From: Notospermus geniculatus | Taxonomy: Eukaryota; Nemertea; Pilidiophora; Heteronemertea; Lineidae | Length of the DNA: 64,000 bases | Direction: 5' to 3' | Assembly: GCA_002633025.1 (NCBI GenBank) | Contig: NMRB01000472.1 | Location: 80,428 to 144,427, forward strand | Shown: positions 48,487 through 61,628 of the stretch, one piece after another | How the letters are laid out: each line of letters starts with the position of its first letter | Position numbering within the stretch: position 1 is the stretch's first letter | Notes under the pieces: generated by a model | Seen by the model: the letters and a program-made list of their open reading frames with translations, nothing else | Databases searched by the model: none | What the model was told of the DNA's origin: nothing | Translations under genes and position numbers: made by a program

Positions 48487-48933
48487 ATATATCAAAATCT
48501 CATGATATTTCAATCACCCGGACACGTGAGGCTGAGAATTTTAACACAGTCCAGTCCTTGGATAAGCAGGCATGAACTGAGACTTGTTTCATGTTGCTCA
48601 GTTGACAATATGGCAAGTTATCTCAAAATATCAAATTTGTGATATCAATATCACCATGACCCCTACATCTCAGATCAAAAGTAATCAGTCCATTCGATTC
48701 CTAGGGTATGAAAACCTAAGGGTAGGACTTGTTTCTGTTGCTCTAGGTGTTAAAGGAGCTGAGTTATGGCATCAGATAAAAGCGTGACGGACAAAATATC
48801 ATGTCTGATATGTTGATTACATCATGATGGAGGCATCTGATGTTGAAAATGATGAGCTCATTGGATTGCCCAGGTTGANTGGCTGGCTGGAAGTCCTGCT
48901 GCTGCAGAGGTCAGGTCGATAGGCCTAGGCCTA

Positions 48934-49133
48934 CCTGGTATTCGCCTGATATGGATTATGGGTCTGTGGACAAGATTAACATTTAATGAACTTAAACGGT
49001 TTTTCTGCAGTTTTTCAACATTTTCACGCTTCACAACTTTCGTAACAGGAGTATGACAGACTGGCCGAGACTGGTTCCCGTCTTTGCCGAGCGACTCGAC
49101 GACGGCGAACCAGTCACTGGCTGCTAGTGACAT
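48934..49133 (-). other. Unassigned open exon-like segment upstream of TRMU
   Basis: A minus-strand open frame (MSLAASDWFAVVESLGKDG... KRENVEKLQKNRL) ends at an ACCAG/GTAGGC donor-like site. It occupies the place of a TRMU 5' exon but contains no PP-loop, so it is either 5' UTR of TRMU or chance. Confidence 0.25.
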
Positions 49134-49624
49134 CTAGCGGATTTACACTGATTTAGCTGCCACCAACGCATGCAGATCCAGTCTGTACAAAAACAGCCGC
49201 CAATATTGGACTTAGAGATCTGTGCAAATTCCTTCTGCGAATGAATTTTATCATAGTTAGTTAATAAAAAATCATAGACTTCAGCAAAATTTATTTTCAG
49301 TGACAAGTTTGACTCTATAGAAGTAACTTTAATGCGACTCGCCTCATCCGCTTGTCCGAAACTAAACGGCTGGATTTATCTAATTTGCATATCAAAAAGA
49401 GAAATCATGACAATCAGCAATACCCCAAATTCATGACGCAATTTTTTCCATTGAAATCCATGTTGAAATCCTTCATTCTGATTGGCGAGAAATTTAAGCC
49501 CCTGTAGTGACGTCACTTCCGGATGCTAAGTTCCGTACCACGAATTTCAAAATCGACAATATTTTCCCTCGTCAAATTTCCTCTGCAATAACAATTTACG
49601 ATGTGATATTCCAAGAATAACGAA

Positions 49625-52039
49625 ATGTACATGATGAAGGTGATATATCGGACGCACATGACATTGAATACAGGCAAAAGTGTGAAAAAGGGCTTGAAAA
49701 ATATGCATTGTTTTGGTCTTTTGTTTTTGTGGCTTGCCTGCTTCTGTACATTTTGTACAGTTGCAGTATGTGAACCTATCCACCCAAGTGAGGAGTCTGT
49801 GCAGAGAGGTAAAGAAGAATATGAACGAGCTCTGCGAGAATCAAAGTCAAAAATACCAAAATATGGTCAGTGCTGGAGAGCTGCCCTCGAAGACTTGAAT
49901 GAAGGTTGCCGACAGCTGACTGATGAAACACAACACCGGCTTGCGCTGTCCTTTCTTAATTGCTTTTTGTTAAGCTCCGGGAAAGGTGATCTTGTTTGCG
50001 ACAAACCCAATTACATTGACTGTACCAGACATTTTGACAGCTCTCTCGTCCAGTTACATAATGGATATTTCATCCACACGCAGAACATGTGCTCATTTCT
50101 CCAGCTGCAAGTCTGGCACGACAAAACAGAAGAAACAATATCTCGCCTTGCGACGGCGTCCTCAGATACAGCCAAAAAACTACTGGAGAGCAACGTACAG
50201 CAGGAGAAGTTATTGGACCAACAAAGCAAATCACTTGAGAATCAACAGAAGATTCTGCATAGCGGTGACCAATTGGAAAAGGTCTTGGAGAATTCTGCAT
50301 CTGGAGTCAAAGCAATTTTCAACGAGTACAAAAAGACAACGAAAGAGCAGAGACTACTCATCACTGACGTCTTTGACCGAGTCAGCAGCCTTCAGAATAT
50401 TGTTCTGGGGGAATTCACCAGTTTATATTCATTGATCTTCTATGTCTTGTCGATTTCTATCAGTTATCTGATCACCTCAACGCCTCGGACGAGTGGAGCA
50501 AGGTTCTGGTTATTCCTCTTAATGACGGCTGACATATTTGTGGAGAGGCTGATAGTGTCATGGTGTGGGGTGGATCCGCATACCAGCGTCACTGACACAA
50601 GTGTAAGTAAAATTGAAAATGGTTGTGGTCATCATAGCAGTCCAAACTTTTCTATTCTTATGTAACCACAGGTACATGTACCTAACCTAACTGGGAATTC
50701 TTTTTTACAGAGCATTCTCTACACACGATTATGGATGTGCCGCAAGTTGTTCTGGGCTGCTGCGATTCTCCTCCTCCTAAAGTTTGCCTTTAGTTACAAA
50801 GACTTGAATAAGATCAACAACCAGCATCTTGTGGAGATTAGAGAGCAGATATGTGAGATTCGGAGATCAGTTGATTCAGGAAAGTCCATTGGTTTGCCAT
50901 ACGGTAAGTATACTGTAGATTTTGTCTGAAGATGGCTTCATATTGGCTTTGTATTCATAATCATGATTCACAAAGTGCTGATGAGCCAGACAGTGATGAT
51001 CCCTTACCTTCCAGGGTCAAGAAGAGACTCGCTTGAGTTTGAGAAAGTGGAGTGCGATCATGGCATCAAGAATATTGAGATGATTAAACAGGGCGTCCTC
51101 CCTGCACCTGATCCATCTCAGACTTCCATATGTTACCCTGGTATGTATGTATTTTCAGTTGCAGTGGGTTAATAAATATAACTACTGGTAATACATTCAC
51201 TCCAAAACTATTCTGATTGGATGTCATACTTTGCTGCTTCATTGAAAGTCTACCACTTCCCACAGCTCAAGCCTCATCCTTCCACTATCCCTTGCAGATA
51301 CTCCCAGCTCTACCCCAGATTCTTCCTTTGATACTGACAGTGACCACACCTATATCCCTCCTGGTGATGTCAGTGACGATGAAAGCTTTGTTACAGGTAT
51401 GGAATAGTATGTTAAATGATGTGTTCTAAGCAACTCCTTCAATGCAGGTTAGAAGCTGACGTTCTCACACACAGTCACTGGTTTCCTAACCATCATTGCT
51501 TTACAGTTTCAGGCCCATCTAGTCGATCCAGTACTCCTAGTTTATTGGAGGAGTTGCGTGATCTTTGTCAAGCTACACCGCTCAAGGGTATGTGTCCGTC
51601 GTCATGGTTGACTGGTTCCACTACTCCAACGCCAGCATCCAACGATGAGGGTGGCTCAGGGAAGAAAAAGGGGCGAAGAAGAAACACCGATTTTTCATCA
51701 GTGAGTAAAATTATGTTGTCCGTGCCTGCTAAATCTCCCAGCAACAACTTTCATGTGACATGGGCTGAAAGACTGGTTATTTATATCAGAGTGGGGGAAA
51801 ATAGCATTCCTTTTGTTTTCTTGATATTCCAGGCTGAGCGCCCAGGCCTCATCCGTTACAATTTGCGCCGACGAAGTGTCCCACTGCACAACCCAATGCT
51901 GAGGACGGAGTCACCAAGGGCGTTCGCCAGGAAAGTGACACAGCTTGCCGAGAGGACCTTACAACATTCCTTAATGGATCAGACGTATAGTATTATTGAA
52001 CGTAAACAATCAGTGGATTTATCTGCTGGTCAAAATTGA
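49625..52039 (+). CDS. bmb: Brambleberry / KAR5 / GEX1-family nuclear fusion protein
   Basis: Family members are nuclear-envelope proteins for nuclear fusion: yeast Kar5 and plant GEX1 in karyogamy, zebrafish Brambleberry in fusion of karyomeres in early embryos. Exons: 49625-50602, 50711-50903, 51015-51140, 51298-51396, 51507-51700, 51833-52039, phases agreeing, 598 residues. Order: signal peptide (best from Met at 49703, MHCFGLLFLWLACFC), the Cys-rich KAR5 domain (CWRAALEDLNEGCRQLTD, RLALSFLNCFL), a coiled coil (KKLLESNVQQEKLLDQQSKS), hydrophobic helices (LIFYVLSISISYLI, FWLFLLMTADIFVE, LFWAAAILLLLKFAF) and a long polar cytoplasmic tail. The start could be 49625, 49634 or 49703. The opposite-strand neighbour is TRMU. 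Confidence 0.88.
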
Positions 52040-52143
52040 ATGCATTTACCAGTGATTATGACAATGCAAAACGGTCTGTTTTCTGCTTCATCAGCATGGC
52101 ATGGAAGCATCTTCTATGAACTATTCAAGCGATTATGTACACC

Positions 52144-52149
52144 AATAAA
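52144..52149 (+). terminator. Poly(A) signal of the Brambleberry-type gene
   Basis: AATAAA about 105 nt after the stop codon. Confidence 0.6.
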
Positions 52150-54147
52150 ACTGCCCTAATCCAAAGATTTGACGTGTATAATTTATGAGTTTCAGATGCA
52201 TATGCCAATCGCTTTTGTTGTGCTTGTATCAGTTGTTTTATGTGACAATGCAATAGAACCAACTGCCAGATTCTCTGTTTATGTACAACAGAATACAGCA
52301 GGATACTGAAGATGTATATTTTGGTGAAGGTATCTTGCTGAGAAGATATTGTTCTTCAGGTTAATGAACTTATAGGTTACAGTGAGTTTGTGTTTGTGTT
52401 TGTAACTTGTATTGAACCCAAGACAGACAGACACAAGACTGGTCCTGATCAAAGATACTGCTTCGCTCATATTGAAAGATGAATATCTTTTTAAAAGGGA
52501 ACTTCTACCGCTTATCACTGCACTGCTTCATTTTAGAGATATTCTTCATCTTTTATGTATCCCATGCACTTCTGCATGTATCATTTTCTGCTTTAACAGT
52601 ACATGGCTGGTTGTTCTGTACGGTATAGTATCATTTGAAAACTCTCTTGTAAATAGCTTTGCATGTCTTAACTTATGTAACCAAAATGTAAGTGTTCTTG
52701 ACTCATATGCTATAGATATTCAGTCAGCAAATGTGCAGTAAATATGTGTGATGTGTGCTTTAGTTTTCCTCACTGAGACCACACTGTCACACAGAGACCA
52801 CAATATGCTGCCACCTACTGGCCAAACTGGGACAACTGTGATTGCCTTCAGCAAATTGAGAGTAGGGAAGGCCTACGCAGCAGGTTTACACATGACTTGT
52901 CGTGTCAAATTGTTTTAAATATAGATCGCCTACTTCACCAAATCTAGCCCATCTTGCATAGTGTTCAGGCATGTCGGGCTCTTCAGACAGCTATCCAAAT
53001 ATGTTTTTGTGAATCTGCAGTGAAAAAGTTGAGTCGACACTATGATAAGCCCGACTGGGCATAATAACTTTTTCTTTAGATCTTCTCATTGATGTTATCA
53101 AAGAATAAAACTTCTGAAATCTTTTGGACAAAACCCAACCTTCACTCTTGTTGTGGCTCAAATGGGTCACAGACTGGCCTGGGATTTTTTCCGGTTGGTT
53201 AGACACCAAGGTCTGGGACAACTATGAACTAAACGTACTTTTGGCACGAGTTTCAATATATGCCTTCATGTCGTCATTTTATATAATTATATTCATTTGT
53301 CATTGTTTCTTTGTATTGTTTTTCGATGGTCTACATGTTAGATCTGTTGTCAGTGGTTTTATAAATTAAATTGTTTGAAAAAATCCAGTGTTGCATATTG
53401 ATTTACTGTCCACAACCAACTACCGTGATCCACATATCCATTGCCTCAGCCTCCGTTTTAGACACACCCACTTACTCCCGGGAGCCAACCAACTGTTGTG
53501 CCCTTGTCGGGTTTTTGTAACAACCGTGCTATTTTTAGAAACAAACCACGTGGCCTATTCAGTCTGGGAATCCCGGGGAAAGCCCCAGCTTCCTTTTGTT
53601 GCAGTGAGCTTTTTTGTGAGATGAGAAAAAGGTCAAAAAGTCACATTGAACAGAGCGATTGACCGTCAACGGAGAGGTGTAGTTGTTTTAGACAATTTAT
53701 ACAGTTTTCTGACACTGTGACTGTGATAGGACAGGACAAGAACGGGATGATATTTCAAAATTTCCGCGTCAAAACTGATGTCGCGTGATGACTGCAAATC
53801 TGCACTGCAGTGCATGCGTGCATGGACATGATGGATGATGCTCATGGGAGTCATGGGACATGGATGATGCTGTACTGAGTGTACATAGTGTACATAGCAG
53901 GCCTAGGCCTATTAGGCCTACAGTACTGTACATGCTGTACACAATTGCCATGACATGAGGATGACAGTGTGCTGCTGTATCATCGACATGAAGCTAAAGC
54001 AGGGCAACCAGCCTGCATGAATATGTAGTAATTTTGATTGAGGACTCGCGGCTCTACACAGCATTCTTGAAAATAGCCTATTTGTTTCATTTTCGGCGAC
54101 AAATAAGTACAAAGCCTATGGCGCCGCGCCGGCGGTACGATACTGTA

Positions 54148-54524
54148 AGGGCAAGCAAAAAATTTTTTAGTTTATCGTCCGAGTGGTTCTTGAAAATTGG
54201 CAAGGGGGGGCACTTTTTATTTTTATTTTTTATTTTACTTTGGTATGAAGAAATTACAAAATCAGCTCCTCCTGGACCTGAACATGTTATGTAACCAAAA
54301 AGGTTCACAGTTCACTTACATTTTGTAAATGGTTATTGAAAACGCTGAAAATGCATGAAGAGCATGCTTTGGAAACTGTTGTTTACAGACCTACCGCTTA
54401 GCGGCGCTGTGATACGCGGCACGGCACGAAATTCACACTGATAAAAAATAAAAAGAAATTTTGCACGGCACTGAAAATTGGCGCGGGCGGAGGACGATAA
54501 ACTAAAGATTTTTTTGCTTGCCCT
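54148..54524. mobile_element. Non-autonomous DNA transposon, AGGGCAAGCAAAAAA termini
   Basis: Terminal inverted repeats of about 34 bp: AGGGCAAGCAAAAAATTTTT...TTTATCGTCC at the left and GGACGATAAACT...TTTTTTTGCTTGCCCT at the right; 377 bp, GC-rich patches inside, no transposase. Confidence 0.8.
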
Positions 54525-55224
54525 AATTAATTGGTAGGCCCTATTTACCGGTACCTAGGCCTCGGCCTACTGCAAGTTACAAGTACCTAGGTTTTGACTT
54601 TGTTATTTTGAAACAAAATGCTACAAGATCTTAAGGAGATATATAATCAAAGAATATACTTGACATTCTTGATAAAGCTTAGGCGGCACCTCCCTCCCAT
54701 AAATATGAACTGATGAGATAAGTCGGAGTATGCCCCTGTTGTCCCATTGGTTAGGATTGCTGTTATCACCAGACAGGCTTGATAAAAATAAGGAATTTAA
54801 ACTGTCCAAATCCTTTTGTTTTCCCACAACGTGCTTAGTCAATTAGAAGGATGTGTTGAATATCCTGTTTTGAATTCCTACATGAGACTTACATTGTCAA
54901 TATCTGCCTGGCACCGACGTCACACATTGATGATATTGACGTCAGATAGTGTTTAATTGGGAAGTTTATTGACATGTCCCAAGGATGTTGTTTTGATGAT
55001 TTTCATGATTACTCGGTAAAATGAGTTGCCTTTGTCATGAATGCATTGTCATTAAGAAATGACTGGTGATGACAACTTCAATGGAATTGCCGTTGACGGA
55101 TAATTTGCTACAGTCTAACCCAACCATTTTGTTTCTCTTGACCCTGGTGACACTACGTGACTGCACTTTTCTATCAGTTCGAATATTGAGTTAAAGATTC
55201 ACATTTGGCTGTTTTCCTTCCAGG

Positions 55225-55331
55225 TTGTCCCCAAAACACAAAGTGTGAGAATTCCCCCAAGAAATGATTAGATTGGAACAGATCAGTAGATTGGACAACC
55301 AACAAACTCTGCCACCATGGACCAAGATATG
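55225..55331 (+). other. Candidate first coding exon of an unrecognised gene
   Basis: A strong acceptor (TTTTCCTTCCAG), then an untranslated stretch, a perfect Kozak context GCCACCATGG at 55311-55320 and only five codons (MDQDM) before a GTGAGT donor. The start context and both splice sites are strong, but no downstream exon could be tied to it by homology. Confidence 0.35.
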
Positions 55332-56079
55332 GTGAGTGACCCCTATGTTAAATAAAACTGTCCCAAAAACACTGAAGCTACTACGATGATGCTGGTAATT
55401 AAAACAGTTCTGCATCAAAATCACTGATATGTTGCAGTAACAGAGATGAGGTTAAGGTGTGGAGAAAAACATTTTGAAGGGGTAGGGATGGAGACCACAT
55501 GACATGGTCACAAGTGGGTTTTGTATCACGGATGTGTGTGAAGGTGGTCTGGACTTTGACACACACAAATAAACAGGACTTTCCAATCCAATCACTTGAT
55601 TACATTATCTTGTATTGCCCACTTCAGCTTGTCCAATCAGTTGTTTGACAGCTATTAGACCAAGAGGTTGATCGGACACTTAAAACAATATAAACTACTG
55701 TTTATCACTACTAATTGTTCTGTACCTGTTGTCCAATTTTATGGAAAGAACGCAACATATCATGTTGACCTAAGACATGATCAGAATGTGAAGGTTATCT
55801 CTTGTGCCGGATGACATGCCAGAAGAAACATCCCGGGAATGTAGGCCCTTTTGGATATGTACTTGTTTCACTAAGTCGTGGGAAATCCGCCCCGGGCCCG
55901 GGGTCTTTTGCTAATATCTGCTTATCATTTCGAAGAATGGAGGTTGGAAAAATATTGACCCGCTCTTCCCAAAACACTATCTTGATGTCATGAATTCTCC
56001 CTGTGGCTACGCCTATGTTTGGATGGTCGTTTGTACTTGTGCCCGGGGATGGCCACGATATCAGAAAAATACAAACCTA

Positions 56080-57330
56080 TCAGTGAGATATCATTGGATG
56101 GGGGGAGCGTCAGATGATAAGTCAACCAAACATAACTCTCTGACTGTGTACCGGTACTTCACCCGAAGGTTTACCGTCTCTGTTGTTTGCTGGTGCCTGT
56201 CGTATTCAAGTATTCTGTGTTCCTGAAAGCTGATATCTCCAGTAGATTAAGGATTTAGTATGAAGGTTAAAAAGAAGATTGAATCATTTCGAGTCAGACA
56301 ACTCTGTGGAGATCAGCAGCCTCTCCATTGTAGGACTCACCTGGCTGCCAATGCTTTCTTTGAGTCAAAGGTTTCAATGTCAATGCTTCCACCAGGATGG
56401 TGAGTAAAAGATGTAATTGGCTGACAAATTCATGAGTTACAATTACTGCTGTTGGTAGACCAGATAGTAAACATAAGTCGCCTCCGAATTTTGCAAATTT
56501 TCGACCCCAACCAGGATCTTCCTCAGGCACTTTCTAGTCAGGACCCAGGAGATGAACCTGGTAGACCAGGGTTAAGTATATCATTTTTCTGGCCCTCTTG
56601 CCAACTGAACCTGAAAAACTAGGTTGTGGTTTCATTGACCTCAGCTATCGTGCATTAATGTCATGGCTAGGTATGGAGTGCCTCAAGTTATTCACCTCCA
56701 ATCACTCAGACAGATAAATGTTTTGTGTTCAGTTCAGAATGTTTTCTAAGTTTGATAAACCAACCGTGAAGGATCTTTTGTAGACTGATCACAAACCAAG
56801 GGGATATCTTTGAATAACATTGAAGCAGTCAGAATGTGAGACCCAACTAAAAGTCAACCAGTCATAACTCTGGTCTGACTTTCTTGAAGTTTACTTGAAA
56901 ATTTCACTATCCCTGACTTTTGCTGATTTCTGTCTTGATCAAATATACTCTGTGAAAGCTGTGGATACACAATGAAGGTTAAAAAGAAGGCTGAATCGTT
57001 TCAACTCGAACAACTCAATGCCAGTGGTGGTCGGCAGCCTCTTCATTTTAAGGTAGGACTTGCCTGAGCCTGGTATCATTTTCAGCAACTCTCTCCCTCT
57101 TCTTATCAGATCACTGCTTCAACCAAGTGGCTGACGTACTTACAAGTCACAATTACCCACTGCTGTTGGTAGCCCAGGGGGTTAATGGATACATAATTGT
57201 TGTGCCCCAATTGCCAAAGAGAAAGTAGGTTGTGGTTTCATTGCCTCAGTGTATCATTCATCATGCACTCATTGATAAATGGTTTGTGTTCAGATTGTTT
57301 TCTGAGTTGGATGGATTTGTTTGAAGTTGT
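56080..57330. repeat. Diverged tandem duplication of about 700 bp
   Basis: Three blocks recur in the same order: AGTCAACCA...CATAACTCT, ATGAAGGTTAAAAAGAAG...CAGCCTCT, and TAGGTTGTGGTTTCATTG...TTTGTGTTCAG. Copy 1 is about 56080-56770, copy 2 about 56850-57330. The middle block is open in both (MKVKKKIESF and MKVKKKAESF) and in copy 2 ends at a AAG/GTAGGA donor-like site. Confidence 0.7.
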
Positions 57331-57526
57331 GGACTCCTTGCTAAGTATCTGATCGTGGTGTTGACATGGCTAGGCCTAAGTCAGTCAGATTCAAGGTGAG
57401 TTCAGATTCCACCTAAAATTCTCCCGATGCGTGATGATTTGACCTTTATCCGTACATAATCATAATGTGTATGTTCTTCAGCAAAATCTGCTTGCATCGC
57501 TCTCCCCTCCACGGCCTTTCCCGCAG

Positions 57527-57574
57527 ATGAAAAAAGTTAATTTCAAGAAGGATTGCTTGCTAAATGTTGTGTCA
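57527..57574 (+). other. Candidate small exon
   Basis: CCTTTCCCGCAG acceptor, 48 nt open in phase 0 (MKKVNFKKDCLLNVVS), TCA/GTGAGA donor. Unrecognised; could be chance. Confidence 0.25.
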
Positions 57575-58275
57575 GTGAGAAAGGGTGGATGGAGGTCTCT
57601 TAGTTCCAAATCTGAACATCAGATGGCAGGGCTGAGTTTTATGCCCCAAAAGTAGCATTTGGATTCTGGGCATCAGAGTCTGAGGACGTTTGGCATCCAG
57701 AGATTCAGGATATTTACTCACTATTGCCTCCCTTATTACGGCAGAGGAGATGCATTAAAGACTCTGTAAGGTTTTCCGGGGACGAATCTTCACTGGAAAT
57801 CTGAGTGAGGTGATCTCTCTGAGTGAAATTTTCAAAATGAAGAAGTCAGCACTCATCTTTATCTTCAAAATCACTTATAATGAGAGTAATAATGACACGG
57901 ATACAATTAGGTGTTTACTTTAGTTCAAGGGCCAACGAATTCGTGAGCCATGACTCAGTCAGTCTGTTTTGGAACTCTTGTCTAAAGCATTTTATCATAG
58001 CCTACTGGGCTACATCGTCAGGATTCCTGTCCCTCTAACTTTCATGCGCAAGCCCAGTTCCTCAAAGCGATGAAAATGTGACATGTGACAGCAAAATGAG
58101 TCAGAATGTGCACAGAAGAGACCCAAGGTGAACCAACGGTTTGTTGATTTCAGCGTTGTCTGCCCATTGTGAAATTTGACTTTGTTCATTTCTGTAATTG
58201 TTCTCTGGTGTCATCTTGGGTCTTCTTTCCAGTGCATTCTGATTTATTTTGCTCAATGCTGTCACGGGTCACAAT

Positions 58276-58392
58276 GGCTGGTATTTATAAAAGTTAGCAA
58301 ATGCTTTTACTTAAGATTTGCACATCAATGTCCAATGTAAATGCATTACGAAACTTGAAGTAAAAGCATTTGCTATCTTATAAATACCACCC
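58276..58392. mobile_element. Palindromic MITE, GGTATTTATAA termini
   Basis: GGCTGGTATTTATAAAAGTT and AGCAAATGCTTTTACTT at the left pair with AAGTAAAAGCATTTGCT and TTATAAATACCACCC at the right. Confidence 0.8.
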
Positions 58393-59677
58393 ATTGTCCG
58401 GGCTACCCTTTGTCTGTACCTGTCATTTCTGACAGTCCAAACTGTGATACCTTCATTCATTCCCAGGGCCCTGCTTCCCACTCCACACCCACTCATCTGG
58501 GCAGAAAAGTTGACCTCATACTACTATTCAAGTGCTAAGATAATTTGATTTTCATGTCATTATAATTGGTCTTACCCACTAATTTCTCTTTCTAGAGGTG
58601 TGAAGTTCGTCTCAACTCCTTGTAAGGCCTTGTGGTGGACTTCCCCTGACCTGGTGTGGGTGGAGATGTTTGTGTCTTAGTCATCTTTCGTTTTGAGAGT
58701 TCGGCCCTTGAACCAAGTAAACAACCAATTGTCCATGTCATAATTACCCCATTATACCGTAAGTGATTTGAAGATAACATTGTGTGCTGACAGGGTGTCC
58801 CCAAAACATTGTTCAAGTCTCTAGAGAGTATTTAGGTGCCAATGGAAATGAACTCTTATCTGTGGCCTTGAAAGTTAGGCCTAGTGAAGTTGTGTCCCTA
58901 TCATGAGAAGTTCAAGAACAGTAAACCCCTCTTCACAGACGGTCAGCATCTCTGCCCGTTTTGGACGTCATGTCCATCAACGTTCAGTTTCACGAGACCA
59001 CCTGAGCTATCAGAGTGTTGCCCTCTATCACATGGCAAACAGGTCCACCTCGGAATCATGCCGATATCCTCAGCGGTAACCAGCAATGCTTGGGAAACAG
59101 GCCAGCGATAGATTTTCCATCTTTTTCTGAGGAGCGGAAGCGCTGAATCATCTCATGGTGTCACTGAGTACTTCCTGTTCTTGGTTTTTCAAGGGTGGTT
59201 GAGCACCCTTCAGGTGAACCCGCACACTTTATATGGTGTCAAGGGGCTGTTGATGTTAGTATAAACGCCATATAATGACATCATTGAGCGCGCAGTTTCA
59301 CAATTTCCGTAAAATATGTCACATAACTGAAGATTTTGTGTCATCCTTCATGTGCTCTAAACCATCATTGGTTCAACTTTACACAACTGGGACTTCATCA
59401 AAATTATAGTTGTACTACTATTTGACCTCCCAGCCTGCAGGTAAGGCAACATCCAAAATCAGGGAACTCTCCCTTCTTGTCTGAAGTAGAAATGCAACGA
59501 CTACTAGGGTAGCTTTGAAGGAACTAACATGAGACAGAGACAGAGGCAAGAAAGGTCAAAAGGTCAGGACTGAGGTTCAAGGTCACAGCCGCAGGGTCAT
59601 CTAGTGCAGTGTAATATGTTGCATGAACTGAAGGGATGTCATGAAATGGGGAACCGGAGGAACTAACGTCACGACGT

Positions 59678-59980
59678 GGCGCTGTGAGCAGTGCGACCGA
59701 ATTTTCTTTTTTCTAACGTTATTTCTATTTATTTCTGGTGTGAAAAGCACCCGTTTGTTTCGGTCGCCTGGCATTAAAATTTACACCGTCTTGTAGCAGA
59801 TGAAAATGTCTACATTTTGCGGTGCTTTTTTCCCTTAAAATGAAGACATAGGTGACGATTTCGGCAACGTCTTTATCTCAATTTTCCTGTAGAAAATGTA
59901 CAGCTGATTTTTTCATGACGTAGCGTCAACACATAAAACGACGTCAATGACGTCGTTTTAGTCGCACTGCTCGCAGCGCC
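59678..59980. mobile_element. Foldback element, GGCGCTGTGAGCAGTGCGAC
   Basis: The 20-bp left end GGCGCTGTGAGCAGTGCGAC is matched by GTCGCACTGCTCGCAGCGCC at 59961-59980; a perfect ACGACGTCAATGACGTCGT palindrome lies just inside the right end. About 303 bp, no ORF. Confidence 0.75.
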
Positions 59981-60437
59981 GACCTGTCGGGATTTCCGGC
60001 ACGCGGGTTCCTCATTGAAAGTTGCACAATTATAGAGGTGAACAGCGACATTCTGGAGTGTCTGTCACCACAGCCTGTTGGTATCAGTTTTTAATTTGAG
60101 GCCGTTCTTCCAGATATCGCCCTGAATTTTGGGGCAAATCAGCTCTGAATCATGAGGTAGTCATGTGACCAGATTTCTGGCAAATGATGTCATCTTCACA
60201 GGAATGGGGACCTCTAGTATGTACTTCACCTGTTTTGGCGATATGGCGTGTCAGGATTGGCCGAGGTTGGCCTCTTGATAACACTTTCACAAATCTTGGC
60301 TGGTTCGAGTACTGGTATGTTTATAAGAAGGTTTTCATCGTCTCGGTTGGCCAAAACGGCTTACGCATGTCATGGCGAAGCAGCTGTCGTCAACTGCATC
60401 TTAAGTCCAACATATGAGTTCTAATTCATTTACTCAG

Positions 60438-60505
60438 TGATGGGAAAGTTGAAATCATTAAGGGATATCTCAGAATGTATCAAGGCTCCTTTGAAACGTT
60501 TTAAG
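60438..60505 (+). other. Candidate exon
   Basis: TTACTCAG acceptor, 68 nt open in the frame MGKLKSLRDISECIKAPL, then AAG/GTGAGT donor. Splice signals are good; the peptide is not recognised. Confidence 0.35.
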
Positions 60506-60734
60506 GTGAGTAAAACTGACATTTATGCTGATCTGTTCATTGAATGTCTTCAAGTTGCTCTCTCTCAATTTTCACCTCAACCTCTTCCACATCCAACCAG
60601 CCATCGCAGCTCTCAGTACGAAGACAGGGCAAGTATGAAATTAAACACCAGGGCCCGTATGCATAAAGGTGGAATAAGCTTATTCCAGGTATAGCTTCTC
60701 GTTATAACGTTAGGCTGTGCAGGGCTCCCACCGC

Positions 60735-60842
60735 TCCTATATTTCCTATTTTTCCTATATTTCTGGACTTTTGGCGGGTATATTTCCTATATTCCTATAC
60801 TTCCTATATTTCTGGCATTTTCAAGGATATTTCCTATATTTT
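60735..60842. repeat. TTTCCTATAT low-complexity block
   Basis: Many copies of TTTCCTATATTTCC interrupted by CTGGACTTTTGG and CTGGCATTTTC. No coding value. Confidence 0.8.
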
Positions 60843-60934
60843 CAGGCTTTTTTCATCAACCATCAATTTTTAACCACAAATTTAAAAAACTGCATTGAAA
60901 AATGGCATAAGTGTCTAATCTGGCATCGGACTTT

Positions 60935-61275
60935 CTCAACCTCAGATGCCGGGAAATCGCTTCTCAGAGCTTCTGATTTTCAAAATTTTCCTGGGGGAGG
61001 NCTTTAGATGGGTAAATCGAGTAATGGTCTTAATTTGGCAGACAGATCGTCGGCTGGAGAGTTGGGCGGTCGGGCGGACATCGCGATCGTCGGTAACTCG
61101 GGTAAAAAAATGCCAATAAACTGCTTTTGTTGGAATGCGAAAATCCCCCTCAGATGCTTGGAAATCGCATCTCCTGGCATCTAGAATTCAAAATTTTCTG
61201 GGGGAGGGCCCCCAGACCCCCCGTCCGGGGCGCGCCTATGGCGCGCGGTGCCGACTTCGTCGGCACATGCTGCGC
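60935..61275. repeat. Repeated CAAAATTTTCTGGGGGAGG segment
   Basis: CCTCAGATG...GGGAAATCGC...CAAAATTTTCCTGGGGGAGG at 60940-61000 recurs, diverged, at 61149-61209, where it runs on into CCCCCAGACCCCCCGTCCGG and a GC-rich GCGCGC stretch. The N at 61001 sits exactly where the first copy would continue into that GC-rich sequence. Confidence 0.6.
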
Positions 61276-61628
61276 CCTGATTGATTAAAATCCTGGCGAG
61301 AACACTGTCCAATCACATGCATCACATTGCTGATGACATCTGGTTATTCTTTCTGGCTACAAATTTTTCCTGTGCTGTTTAATTCTAATATATTCCCTTG
61401 CTACATACGTAGAATTTTATAATTATCATTTTAAAAACGTAATTCACTGGAAGACCCATGTCAGGATGACGTTTCGGTGGAAATTCTAACTTTACTTCCA
61501 ATGTTTTAGGATAAGGAAGTCATGTGGACCAAGTTACACAGCATTCCAGGTCACTTTCTGGAGTCAGAGTGACCCCATACATTGTGTTTCACTTTCTGAG
61601 GACTAATACATGTTTGTGATTCTATATA

